From positions 248,001-312,000 of the forward strand of contig NZ_PVEN01000005.1 of assembly GCF_002973525.1 (NCBI RefSeq): a stretch of DNA of 64,000 nt. Direction: 5' to 3'. The notes under the pieces are model-generated. The model was given only the letters and a program-made list of their open reading frames with translations. It did not search any database and was not told the origin of the DNA. Shown piece after piece: positions 1 to 8,202 of the stretch (position 1 is the stretch's first letter; each line of letters opens with the position of its first letter). This stretch comes from Paraburkholderia sp. BL21I4N1 (lineage in GTDB: Bacteria > Pseudomonadota > Gammaproteobacteria > Burkholderiales > Burkholderiaceae). Made by a program: the position numbers and the translations under genes.

Positions 1-1
1 C

Positions 2-202
2 AACGCGTTGGAACAGCCGCTCGACGGACTCGAAAACGGCGGCTACTGGTATGAAGCGGATGGCTTCGGCTTTCTGGTCTTCGCCAGCCGGGCGCGCGGC
101 AAGATCCTGACGGAGTTCGGCGCCACGCGCGTCGGCGGTGCCCGTCGCGGGGTCCGTCGGCAGGACGCGGCGGGAGATGCCGCGCCGAGATCGCTGCGCT
201 AG
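2..202 (+). CDS. 3' end of an unidentified protein (cut by window edge)
   Basis: An open frame enters from the left edge and stops at 200-202, giving about 66 residues of a C-terminus. It begins NALEQPLDGLENGGYWY, continues with aromatic and glycine-rich sequence (GFGFLVFASRARG) and ends in a basic arginine-rich tail. I do not recognise the family. A TTG at 8 could be read as a start, but the frame is open to the edge and the segment has no signal peptide, so a truncated larger gene is more likely. A hairpin with a T-rich tail follows at 244-280, which fits the end of a plus-strand transcript. Confidence 0.5.
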   Translation, partial: NALEQPLDGLENGGYWYEADGFGFLVFASRARGKILTEFGATRVGGARRGVRRQDAAGDAAPRSLR

Positions 203-243
203 GCGCGTCCCCGGTCGAAACATTCAAGCACTCAATCTCTGAC

Positions 244-280
244 AACGCCGCTGGTTTCATCAGGCGGCGTTGCCTTTTCT
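244..280 (+). terminator. Rho-independent terminator after the first gene
   Basis: Perfect 8-bp stem AACGCCGC / GCGGCGTT (244-251 and 264-271) with a 12-nt loop, followed by GCCTTTTCT. It lies 41 nt past the stop of the left-edge gene. It also overlaps the last codons of the small minus-strand ORF at 260-475. Confidence 0.65.
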
Positions 281-475
281 CGCGCGCCCCGATTGATTCG
301 GCCTTGCCCGGTAACACCGTCGCGTATGTGCGCGGCGTATCGGCCTTGGCTCGGTATCGAGCATGGGATCCGCGTGGTCGTGCATCGGCGGTAAGCTGAT
401 CAGCCACAGGAAGACCAGCGACAAGCCGCCGCCCACGCTCCAGCTCAACCAGTCCGCCGGGAATAGCGTCATCAT
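260..475 (-). CDS. Small single-span membrane protein, coupled to asmA-like gene
   Basis: A 71-residue ORF starts two bases after the stop codon of the AsmA-like gene. GGGGAG, overlapping that gene's last codons, sits at a good distance before tandem ATG codons, so translational coupling is likely. Residues about 7-29 form a hydrophobic span (LSWSVGGGLSLVFLWLISLP), followed by a short His/Asp stretch (MHDHAD) and a basic tail rich in Arg. I do not know a family for it. The position and ribosome-binding site support it; the low-complexity arginine tail and the terminator overlapping its end count against it. Confidence 0.45.
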   Translation of the reverse strand: MMTLFPADWLSWSVGGGLSLVFLWLISLPPMHDHADPMLDTEPRPIRRAHTRRCYRARPNQSGRARKGNAA

Positions 476-477
476 TA

Positions 478-2955
478 TCAGCTCCCCTTGTACTCGGCGG
501 CGCTGGCCGGCGACATCGTGGTGGGCTTGCGGTTCGACGCGGGTGCCGCAGCCGGCGACGCGGCGCCTGCCGACGACTTATTGACCGGCGCGCCATCCAG
601 TGAAATGGCGGCCTTCGGCTGCTGCTTGACGCCCGGCGGCGGCGCGGTCGGCGCCTGGCGGACCTGGGCCAGCAGTTGCGCGCACGGCAGCGGCTTGTTG
701 TTGCTCGGTGCCAGCAGCGGAATCAACGCGGCGAACGGATTGATCAGCCCGAGCCCCACCGCGGCCCCGCCGCGCAGCGCCAGCGCCGCGGCATTCACGC
801 CGACGTGCGGATCCTTGAAGGTGCCCTTCACGTACAGCGGCGAGCGCAGCGAGAACACCCGGAAGCCCTTGGTATGCGGATGAACGCCCAGATCCATGGT
901 CTCGTCGCGCAGATTCACGTTACCGTCGATGTTGATCACCGCGTCGTCGGTATCGAGCGCGAACACGCGCGAATCGAGCACGCCGTTGGTCGCCACGAAA
1001 TCGGCGGCCGCGCAGTTGATTTTCACGTCGCGATTGCCGAACAGCTTTTCGTAGACCACGTTCGCCACGTTCAGGCCCGCCGCTTCCATGATCAGGCGGC
1101 TCACGGTGCCGTCGGTCACGAGCGCCTTCACCTCCCCGTTCGAGGTCGCCGCCAACGCCGCCGGCGAATTGCCGGTCGCGGTCAGGGCGGCGTCGCCGTT
1201 GATTTCGCCGAGTGCGTTTTGCATCGTCTTGAAGTTCGGGAACAGTTGCTTGAGCTTCAGATGCCGCGCCGACGTCGCGAAGCGCCCCTTCAGCGGCGTC
1301 GTGCTGCCGTCCAGATGAATGTCCGAGGCGAGCGAGCCGCCGGCCACGCCGAACTTCAGCGGTTCCAGCGACAGCACGCCGTCCTGCATTACCACGTGCG
1401 CGTAGAGGTCCGTGATCGGCAGATCCGCATTCTTGACGATGCGCCGGCCAGTGAACTTCACGTCGGCGTCGATCGCTTTCCAGCGGTCGGTGCGGAATTC
1501 CTCGACCGGCAGCACCTTGCTGGACGGCTGGGCGGTCGCGTCGCCGCGCTTGGCCTTGCTCGCGTTCGAGTCGGCGCCGATCACGGGCGCCAGATCGGAG
1601 AATTGCAGCAGATGCGACACCAGTTCGCCCTGCAACAGCGGACGCGGTTCACGAGCGGTATAGGTCAGCGAGCCGTTCAGATCGCTGCCGCCCACCCGAC
1701 CTGTAAAATTTTCATACTTGAACACGTTGCCGGTGGACTTGAACTGACCGACCAGGCGGCCTTCCGTTGCGTAAGGCGGGGTGTCGGGCAAGGTCACGCC
1801 CGTCAGCGAATAGAGCCGGGCCATGCTGTTGCCTTGCAGCCAGAGACGTAGATCGACCGCCGCCAGATGCGCCGGATCGGTGATCGTGCCGACCAGGCCG
1901 ACGTGCAGATCGCCCGCCTTGACGTCGGCCTGCACCGGGAACGGCCGGTCCGCGTCCTGCAGGGCCAGCACGCCGCCCACCTTGCCGCTGCCGGACACTG
2001 GCGTCTTGTTGTAAGTGCCTTTGATAGTCCAGCCGATTGCGTACGGTGGAATCTCGCGCTTCGCTGCAGTGCTTGCGTTGGCTTCACTGCCGGCCGCCGC
2101 GCCCGAAACCGACGTGGCCACGCTTGCGCCCTCGCTCGCGCCTCCAGCGACCAGCGCACCCGAAGCGCCCGTGGCCGGCGTGACCCCCGACGCATTGATA
2201 TCCGTCGCCGACGCGCCCGATGCAGCCGCCGCAGACGCCGCAGCAGCCTCCGACGCCGCCTGCGCATTCGCTTGCGCAGTCAGCTTGCTGGCCCCCGAAC
2301 GGCCGATCGCCTCGGCCGACGACTTGCGCGACGCCTCTTCCTGCTGCTTCATCGCTTCGCCGATCGGGATCGGTTGGCCGAGCGTATCGATCGCCATCTG
2401 CAGGTCGACTTTTTTCTGCTGATCGGACAACGCGATGTTGCCCTTCGCGAACGCGATGTCGTGCAGGTCGAGTTTCCATTCGGACGGCCCGCTCGATGAC
2501 GCCAGCTTGAACGTCCAGTTATTGCGCCCATCGAGCACACGTTCGAGATCGACCGACGGATTCACGAGGTTGATCGACGGAATCACGATGTCGTGCGCCA
2601 GCAGCGGCAGCACCTTGACCTGAAAGTCGATCTCGTCGAGCGTGGCGAACTGCGGCTGTTTTGTCCAGTCGGGGTTGCCGATCGTGATGTTGGCCGCCGA
2701 AAAGCGTGGCCAGGGCACCCAGGCACGCCAGCCGGTTTCGCCGACCGGATGCCGCCAGCCGACCTTCAGATCGCCGTTGATCGCGAACGGCCGGCCAATC
2801 GCCTGCGTGACCTTGTCGTCGATGTAAGGCCGGGCGCGATTCCAGTCGAAGGTCAGGATGAAGATCACCAGCGCGGCGATCAGGATCACGATGACAGCGA
2901 GTATCCATGCAATGATTTTTCCGACCCGTCGCCCGACTGTGCTCGACCCTGCCAT
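478..2955 (-). CDS. AsmA family envelope protein
   Basis: An 825-residue protein of the AsmA/YhdP-type family. These are inner-membrane-anchored proteins with a large periplasmic beta-rich body, linked to outer-membrane assembly and, in recent work, lipid transport. Residues about 12-36 are one transmembrane segment (IIAWILAVIVILIAALVIF), followed by the AsmA-typical FDWNRARPYIDDKV. A low-complexity Ala/Ser linker (about residues 190-300) separates the N-terminal AsmA domain from the C-terminal AsmA_2-like region, which ends in a Pro/Ala-rich tail. I chose the ATG at 2955 because GGAG lies 8 nt before it; an in-frame ATG at 2979 has no ribosome-binding site. It is divergent from fetA. Substrate unknown. 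Confidence 0.85.
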   Translation of the reverse strand: MAGSSTVGRRVGKIIAWILAVIVILIAALVIFILTFDWNRARPYIDDKVTQAIGRPFAINGDLKVGWRHPVGETGWRAWVPWPRFSAANITIGNPDWTKQPQFATLDEIDFQVKVLPLLAHDIVIPSINLVNPSVDLERVLDGRNNWTFKLASSSGPSEWKLDLHDIAFAKGNIALSDQQKKVDLQMAIDTLGQPIPIGEAMKQQEEASRKSSAEAIGRSGASKLTAQANAQAASEAAAASAAAASGASATDINASGVTPATGASGALVAGGASEGASVATSVSGAAAGSEANASTAAKREIPPYAIGWTIKGTYNKTPVSGSGKVGGVLALQDADRPFPVQADVKAGDLHVGLVGTITDPAHLAAVDLRLWLQGNSMARLYSLTGVTLPDTPPYATEGRLVGQFKSTGNVFKYENFTGRVGGSDLNGSLTYTAREPRPLLQGELVSHLLQFSDLAPVIGADSNASKAKRGDATAQPSSKVLPVEEFRTDRWKAIDADVKFTGRRIVKNADLPITDLYAHVVMQDGVLSLEPLKFGVAGGSLASDIHLDGSTTPLKGRFATSARHLKLKQLFPNFKTMQNALGEINGDAALTATGNSPAALAATSNGEVKALVTDGTVSRLIMEAAGLNVANVVYEKLFGNRDVKINCAAADFVATNGVLDSRVFALDTDDAVINIDGNVNLRDETMDLGVHPHTKGFRVFSLRSPLYVKGTFKDPHVGVNAAALALRGGAAVGLGLINPFAALIPLLAPSNNKPLPCAQLLAQVRQAPTAPPPGVKQQPKAAISLDGAPVNKSSAGAASPAAAPASNRKPTTMSPASAAEYKGS

Positions 2956-3190
2956 TGAAAAGCTCCGCTTGATTTGCACATTGCGTATCCGGCAGCACGT
3001 ATCGTGCCCGATTGCGGCCGATTGCAGCCATTGGGGAGGGGTGTGCGGCCTGCGGCTCGTGTGGCTTTATCATGCCGCATGGCCCGGCCGCGGACCGGCA
3101 ACGATGACCCAAGCTTGACGGCCATCATGACCGGATCGCGGCGGCTTTCGGAACACCCCCTCCCCAGCCGAACCACTCCGTACCCCATTC

Positions 3191-3949
3191 ATGACCGACG
3201 TTCCCTTTGTCCTCGCCGACGGCATGGCCCGCCGCGACGCGCAGCGCGGCCAGATGCTGTTGCAGCCGACCCGCTTCGCCCTGTATGCGGGCGAGCGCGT
3301 CGCGATCACCGGGCCGTCCGGCTCGGGCAAGAGCGTGTTCCTGCGCGCGCTCGCGCTGCTCGATCCGCTCGATGCCGGACGCATCATGTGGCATGACGCA
3401 CCGGTGGAACGTGCGGTGATTCCGCGTTACCGACGTAACGTCGCCTATATTCGTCAGCGGCCCGCGCTGCTCGACGGCAGTGTCGAAGACAATCTGCGCT
3501 ATCCGTTCGAGCTGCGCGCCTATCGCGACGTGCGCTTCGATCGCGCGCGGGCGGCGAGCCTCGCGGTTCAGGCGGGCCGCGGCGACGACTTTCTCGACAA
3601 GCGCGCGAGCGAGCTATCCGGCGGCGAAGCGCAGATCGCCGCGCTGATCCGCGTGCTGCAACTCGCGCCCGAGGTGCTGCTGCTCGACGAGCCCACCGCC
3701 TCGCTCGACCCGGAGTCGTCGCATGCGATCGAAGGGCTGGTGCGCGCGTGGTTCGACGCCGAGCCGGGACGTCATGCGTCGATCTGGGTGTCGCACGATC
3801 CGGCGCAAGCCGCGCGCATGAGCGAGCGCCATCTGACCATGCGCGCCGGCGTGCTCGACGCAGGCATGCACACCGCGCAAACCGATCCGATACGCTCCGC
3901 GGCGCCGCTGCCTCAGGCCTCGCAAGACCACCAGGAGCTTGGCCAATGA
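3191..3949 (+). CDS. fetA: ABC transporter ATPase, FetA/YbbL-like iron exporter subunit
   Basis: A 252-residue ATPase. Walker A GPSGSGKS at 41-48, a Q-loop region (IRQRPALL), the signature LSGGE, Walker B LLLDEP and the H-loop SHD are all present, so it should hydrolyse ATP. The last four bases overlap the start of a FetB-type permease gene (ATGA), so the two genes are translationally coupled. In Escherichia coli FetA-FetB exports iron and protects against oxidative stress. The substrate here is inferred only from the partner; related pairs have been annotated as nickel or generic exporters. No Fur-like site is evident in the short gap to asmA. Confidence 0.85.
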   Translation: MTDVPFVLADGMARRDAQRGQMLLQPTRFALYAGERVAITGPSGSGKSVFLRALALLDPLDAGRIMWHDAPVERAVIPRYRRNVAYIRQRPALLDGSVEDNLRYPFELRAYRDVRFDRARAASLAVQAGRGDDFLDKRASELSGGEAQIAALIRVLQLAPEVLLLDEPTASLDPESSHAIEGLVRAWFDAEPGRHASIWVSHDPAQAARMSERHLTMRAGVLDAGMHTAQTDPIRSAAPLPQASQDHQELGQ

Positions 3950-4752
3950 CGCTGCAAAACCTGAGTCTCTGGGACGTCGCGATCGCCGCGCTGCTGATCG
4001 TGGTGAATGGCGTAGTGTCGGTGGCGCTGAAGCTCGATCTCGAGCGCCAGCTTGCCTGGGCGGCGCTGCGCACCGTCGTGCAGTTGCTCGCGATCGGTTA
4101 CGTGCTCGGCTGGGTGTTCCGTTACGACCACTGGTTCGTGGTGCTGCCGCTGATGATCGTGATGACGCTGATCGCCGGTTTCGCGGGCGCGCAGCGCGGC
4201 AGCCGCACGTATACCGGACAGCGCGCGGACAGCGTGCTGTCGATCTGGCTCAGTTCGTGGCTGGTGGGCGCGGTCGGGCTGTTCGTGGTGATCCGGATTC
4301 ACCCGTGGTACGAACCGCAATATGCGATTCCGATCCTCGGCATGATTCTCGGCAATACGCTCACCGGCGTGTCGCTCGGCATTGAACGGATGACCGAGGA
4401 ATTGACCGCGCGGCGCGACCGCGTGGACATGGCGCTCGCGCTCGGCGCGACGCGCTGGGAAGCCGCTCAGGCGCCGGCGCGCCAGGCGGTGCGGGCGGGC
4501 ATGATGCCGACGCTGAACCAGATGGCCGTGGTCGGCGTGGTGAGTCTGCCCGGCATGATGACCGGGCAAGTGCTGGCCGGTCAGTCGCCGTTGCAGGCCG
4601 TGCGCTATCAGATCGTGATCATGTTTCTGATCGCGGCGGCGTCGGCTTTGGGAACCGTGGGCGCGGTGCTGCTGACGTACCGTCGATTGTTTTCGGCGGA
4701 GCACCGGTTTCTGTCGGCGCGGCTGGTCGAGCGGGCGGCGGCGCGGCGCTGA
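3946..4752 (+). CDS. fetB: ABC exporter permease, FetB/YbbM (UPF0014) family
   Basis: A 268-residue integral membrane protein with about seven hydrophobic spans, matching the UPF0014/FetB family in length. Family hallmarks are the segment ILGMILGNTLTGVSLGIER near the middle and the downstream GATRWEAA and SLPGMMTGQVLAGQSP motifs. The start is the ATG at 3946, which overlaps the fetA stop; a longer upstream frame would lie wholly inside fetA and was ignored. With FetA it forms an ABC exporter, for iron in E. coli. It ends 25 nt before the convergent secreted-protein gene, and no strong terminator separates the two. Confidence 0.88.
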   Translation: MTLQNLSLWDVAIAALLIVVNGVVSVALKLDLERQLAWAALRTVVQLLAIGYVLGWVFRYDHWFVVLPLMIVMTLIAGFAGAQRGSRTYTGQRADSVLSIWLSSWLVGAVGLFVVIRIHPWYEPQYAIPILGMILGNTLTGVSLGIERMTEELTARRDRVDMALALGATRWEAAQAPARQAVRAGMMPTLNQMAVVGVVSLPGMMTGQVLAGQSPLQAVRYQIVIMFLIAAASALGTVGAVLLTYRRLFSAEHRFLSARLVERAAARR

Positions 4753-4777
4753 GGTGGCGCGCCGCCTCACTCGTTCC

Positions 4778-5341
4778 TCAACGCTTCGCGCTGACCGCCA
4801 CTTCCGTGCCGTCGTTCAGCGTCAGCGTTTTGGTGCTGCCGTTGACCGGCATCGTGAAACGCAGAATCTGACTGACCGTCACGTCGTTTGGACACTTGAG
4901 CGTTTTGCCGCCGTTCGTCACCGTCTTGATGCCGTGCGGCGTCTGTGCCTGGAAGCTCAGCTGCACGCTCGCGGTGCCGTCGGCGGCGACTACCGGCGCG
5001 AAGCGGATCTGCGTCTGACGGATCATTGCGCCGTTGGTATCGACCGGTAGCGACGCGTAGTTCGGGCAGGCATCCGTCGCCGCCACCGGGCCGCCCGGCG
5101 GCACGGTTTTCCACGTGAAGTCGTCCGATTCGCCGGAGCGGATCGTGCGGGTTTCCTGGGAATTGCCGAACTGTTTCGACGTGACGCGCACCGTGTAACG
5201 GATCGGGCCGTCGAGCGCGGATTGGGAGGTCACCGTGATCGGCGTGGCCGCATGCGCCGCCGGCACGAGCAGGCCGGGCGCGAACGCGCAAGCGAGAGAA
5301 GCGACAACGGACACGGCGGAGAGTTTGAAGCTGGAGCTCAT
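4778..5341 (-). CDS. Secreted DUF6013-like protein
   Basis: A 187-residue protein with a clear Sec signal peptide: basic start, hydrophobic core (VSVVASLACAFAPGLLVP) and AHA-A cleavage near residue 32. The mature part is beta-rich, with two cysteines (TDACPNY and LKCPNDV) that could pair in the periplasm. It resembles the DUF6013 proteins annotated in Burkholderia, from memory of the family and not from a search. The start at 5341 has GAGGT at a good distance; a longer frame to 5461 is arginine-rich and lacks one. No operon partners. Function unknown. Confidence 0.7.
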   Translation of the reverse strand: MSSSFKLSAVSVVASLACAFAPGLLVPAAHAATPITVTSQSALDGPIRYTVRVTSKQFGNSQETRTIRSGESDDFTWKTVPPGGPVAATDACPNYASLPVDTNGAMIRQTQIRFAPVVAADGTASVQLSFQAQTPHGIKTVTNGGKTLKCPNDVTVSQILRFTMPVNGSTKTLTLNDGTEVAVSAKR

Positions 5342-5655
5342 ACTGTCACCTCGTTGTTGTGCCGCTGCGTGCCTGATTCGGCGAGACCACCTGGGCACCG
5401 CCCGGTGCAATCCGAGCGGTGTGCCGGCGGGGCGGGCCGCGCCAGCCGGGTCGCGAGACACGCAACTGTTTTCGCGTGATGCGCCACCAGTCTAACGCCT
5501 CGCGACGCCGCGCGCGCTGCGCGGAGATCGGGTGTTAACCCGCTTGCGGCGAAGCGTTTTCTGCGCGTGTCACGCGCAACCAGCGACGGCCGGCGCGCAT
5601 GGCTGCGGCGCCGGCCTGGTGCCGTCAAGGCACGTTCAACCGTCGACGATGCGCT

Positions 5656-6672
5656 TCAGAAACCCGTCAACACCAGTTTGCCGATCGCCCGCCCTGCTTC
5701 GAGCCGTTGATGCGCACGGCGCAGGTTCGCGGCATTGATCTTGCCGAGGTCCTCGCCGACGGTGGTCCGCAACGCGCCCGAATCGACCAGACGCGCCACC
5801 TCGGTCAGCAACTTGTGCTGTTCGATCATGTCGGGCGTGCCGAACATCGAGCGGGTGAACATGAATTCCCAGTGGAACGCCGCGCTCTTCGCCTTCAGCA
5901 ATTCAACCGGCAAGGGTTTGCTGTTCTCGACGATCGTGCAGATGCCGCCTTGCGGTTTGAGCACTTCCGCCGCCGCCGGAAAATTCTTGTCGGTGTCGTT
6001 GAACATCAGCACGTAGTCGACCTGATCGATGCCGAGCTTTTTCAGTTGCGCGGGAATGTCGCCGAAATGATCGACGATGTGATCCGCGCCCAACTCCGTC
6101 GCCCATTGCGCCGATTCGGGACGCGATGCGGTGGCGATGACCGTCAGCTTCGCCAACTGTTTGGCGAGTTGAATGCCAATCGAGCCGACCCCGCCCGCGC
6201 CGCCGAAAATCAGCACCGTGCGGCCTTCGTCCGCGCCTTGCGGCGAGACGCCGAGGCGGTCGAACAGTGCTTCCCACGCGGTGATCGCCGTCAATGGCAG
6301 CGCGGCCGCGTGCGAGAAATCGAGCGATGCCGGCTTGTGTCCGACGATCCGCTCGTCCACCAGATGAAACTCGCTATTCGCGCCCGGCCGCGTGATGCTG
6401 CCCGCATAGAACACCGGATCGCCGATCTTGAACAGCGTGACCTCCGGGCCGACCGCGACGACCGTGCCGGCCGCGTCCCAACCAAGAATGCGCGGTTCTT
6501 TTTCGACGTTGTCTTTCGGTGCGCGCACCTTGGTGTCGACCGGATTGACCGAAATGGCTTCGACCTTGACCAGCAGGTCGCGGCCGGTAGCTTCGGGCTT
6601 CGGAATATCGACGTCGACCAGGGCTTCGGCGTTGTCGATCGGCAGATAACGGTAGAGACCAACGGCTTTCAT
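5656..6672 (-). CDS. Zinc-type alcohol dehydrogenase family / NAD(P)H:quinone oxidoreductase
   Basis: A 338-residue MDR-superfamily oxidoreductase. The N-terminal GroES-like domain (VEAISVNPVDTKVR, GWDAAGTVVAVG) is followed by a Rossmann fold with the nucleotide motif FGGAGGVGSIGIQLA. The catalytic zinc ligands of true alcohol dehydrogenases are absent, so it is probably a quinone or enal reductase using NADPH. The start at 6672 gives MKAVGLYRYLP, as expected for the family; the frame upstream is open but out of character. It is divergent from a LysR gene, an arrangement in which the regulator usually controls the reductase. Substrate unknown. Confidence 0.85.
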   Translation of the reverse strand: MKAVGLYRYLPIDNAEALVDVDIPKPEATGRDLLVKVEAISVNPVDTKVRAPKDNVEKEPRILGWDAAGTVVAVGPEVTLFKIGDPVFYAGSITRPGANSEFHLVDERIVGHKPASLDFSHAAALPLTAITAWEALFDRLGVSPQGADEGRTVLIFGGAGGVGSIGIQLAKQLAKLTVIATASRPESAQWATELGADHIVDHFGDIPAQLKKLGIDQVDYVLMFNDTDKNFPAAAEVLKPQGGICTIVENSKPLPVELLKAKSAAFHWEFMFTRSMFGTPDMIEQHKLLTEVARLVDSGALRTTVGEDLGKINAANLRRAHQRLEAGRAIGKLVLTGF

Positions 6673-6791
6673 ACAGACTCCTGTTCGTTCGGATGAGAGG
6701 AAGGATCGGCGGCGTTGCGTCGTTGCGTCGCGCCATGTCGTCGATCCCATGAACGTCATCGTACGGCGATTCTTATTCTCGCAAAACCGGC

Positions 6792-6828
6792 ATAATCTCT
6801 GAAACATCTTTTTGATTTTCAGAATAAT
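6792..6828. promoter_or_regulatory. Candidate LysR-type operator between the divergent pair
   Basis: Inverted repeat with perfect 7-bp arms TCTGAAA (6798-6804) and TTTCAGA (6817-6823). The symmetry extends imperfectly to ATAAT on the left and ATAAT/ATTAT on the right. It abuts the LysR start codon at 6827 and lies about 125 nt before the oxidoreductase start. LysR proteins commonly bind such dyads and repress themselves. The function is inferred. Confidence 0.4.
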
Positions 6829-7786
6829 GGCGTCTGTCAACCCGCTGCCCCGATCTTCATCCGCCGAACGCGAGCGGCTCGACCTGCTCGACGTCGCGTT
6901 GTTCGTGCGCGCCGCGCTGCTCGCCAACGTGTCGGCGGCGGGCCGCGAGTTCGGCCTGTCGGCGGCGGTGGCCAGTTCGCGGATTGCGCAACTGGAAAAG
7001 CTGCTCGGCGCCCGCTTGCTGCATCGGACCACCCGCCGCATCAGCCTCACGCAGGACGGTGAAGTCTTCATGACGCGCGCCGAGGCGCTGCTCGATGCCG
7101 CGGCGGCCGCGCGCGCTGCCGTCGGCCGCGGACAGGCGGAGCCGCAAGGCCGGCTGCGGGTGTCGATGCCGTCGTCGTTCGGGAGACAGCATGTGTCGCC
7201 GGCGATCAGCGAATTCCTGCGCCGTCATCCTGGCGTCAGCGTGGACTTGCGGCTGACCGATCAACTGGTCGATCTGGTGGACGCCGGTATCGACGTGGCG
7301 ATCCGGATCGGCGTACTGAAGGATTCGTCGCTGGTGGCCCGGCGTCTTGCGGTGAACCGCCGGGTGCTGTGCGCTTCGCCGCGCTATCTCGCGGAGCGCG
7401 GCACGCCGCGTCATCCGTCGGATCTGACGCAGCACGAATGCATGATCCTGTCGGACCAGCGCGACTGGGGTTTCGTGACGCCCAGCGGAACGCTCGACGT
7501 GCGCGTGAGCGGACGCCTCGTGACGGACAACGGCGAAGTGATCCGCGACGCCTTGCTCGCGGGCTTCGGCATCGCACTCAAATCGACATGGGACGTGGCG
7601 CCCTATCTGCGTCGCGGCGAACTGGTCAGCGTGCTCGACACTTATCCGCTCGCGGAGCAGGTGGCGATCTGGGCCGTGTATCCGAGCCGCGCTTTCGTGC
7701 CGCCGAAGACGCTCGCGTTCATCGAATTTCTTGCCGGGCATTTTGGGGATCCGCCGTATTGGGATGCGGCGGATGCGCGAGGTTGA
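6827..7786 (+). CDS. LysR family transcriptional regulator
   Basis: A 319-residue LysR-type regulator. The N-terminal winged helix-turn-helix is clear: NVSAAGREFGLSAAVASSRI, then LEKLLGARLLHRTTRRISLT, near residues 30-75. The substrate-binding domain begins about residue 95 (GRLRVSMPSSFGRQH) and includes the family phrase LRLTDQLVDLVDAGIDVAIRIG. This CrgA/AaeR-like subgroup often controls adjacent oxidoreductase genes. I took the ATG at 6827; a TTG at 6812 is possible but would bury the inverted repeat in coding sequence. Its likely target is the divergent quinone oxidoreductase gene, with a quinone, aldehyde or aromatic inducer unknown. Confidence 0.88.
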   Translation: MASVNPLPRSSSAERERLDLLDVALFVRAALLANVSAAGREFGLSAAVASSRIAQLEKLLGARLLHRTTRRISLTQDGEVFMTRAEALLDAAAAARAAVGRGQAEPQGRLRVSMPSSFGRQHVSPAISEFLRRHPGVSVDLRLTDQLVDLVDAGIDVAIRIGVLKDSSLVARRLAVNRRVLCASPRYLAERGTPRHPSDLTQHECMILSDQRDWGFVTPSGTLDVRVSGRLVTDNGEVIRDALLAGFGIALKSTWDVAPYLRRGELVSVLDTYPLAEQVAIWAVYPSRAFVPPKTLAFIEFLAGHFGDPPYWDAADARG

Positions 7787-7839
7787 TGAGCGCGCCGGCG
7801 CGGTCGGCGGGCGGCAATGGCGTCCGACGGTCGGCCCCG

Positions 7840-8157
7840 TCAATGCTTGCCGCTGCCGCCGGTGCCTTTACTTTTGCTTTGACCTTTGCCGTCGGAATTG
7901 ACGTCGGTGTGCGCGTCGTTCTGGGTCTTCTGCTGATACTCGTCGCCGCCGCGACGGTCGGTGTCCGTCAGCCCGCGCTCCAGATCGCGATGCGCCTGCT
8001 TGCCGACATGGCGCGGACCGCCCTCATGTTGCGACTCCGGCTGCTGATCGGTTTCGTGCGGCAAGGGCGCGGACGCCTCCTGCATCGAACGGGGCTGCTT
8101 GCCGGCGTGAGAATCGGCCTTCTTGTCGCCGTCCGACGATTGCGGTGTGGTCTTCAT
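7840..8157 (-). CDS. Small hydrophilic protein downstream of ligD
   Basis: A 105-residue, very hydrophilic protein without hydrophobic segments. It is rich in Gln, Asp, Lys, Gly and His and probably disordered, ending KGQSKSKGTGGSGKH. AGGAG lies 6 nt before the ATG, a good ribosome-binding site. It starts 45 nt after the ligD stop on the same strand, so it may be cotranscribed with the end-joining genes. I know no domain for it. Composition of this kind is common in stress-associated or DNA-associated small proteins, but that is only an analogy. Confidence 0.55.
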   Translation of the reverse strand: MKTTPQSSDGDKKADSHAGKQPRSMQEASAPLPHETDQQPESQHEGGPRHVGKQAHRDLERGLTDTDRRGGDEYQQKTQNDAHTDVNSDGKGQSKSKGTGGSGKH

Positions 8158-8202
8158 GGTTGACTCCTGGTTGATCGAACGAGGTGATGGGCGGGATGGC
8201 CG

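Noticed and set aside
676..1851. A 391-codon plus-strand open frame opposite the asmA-like gene
   Set aside because: Arg/His/Val-rich shadow; the opposite strand has a clear AsmA protein with signal-anchor and ribosome-binding site.
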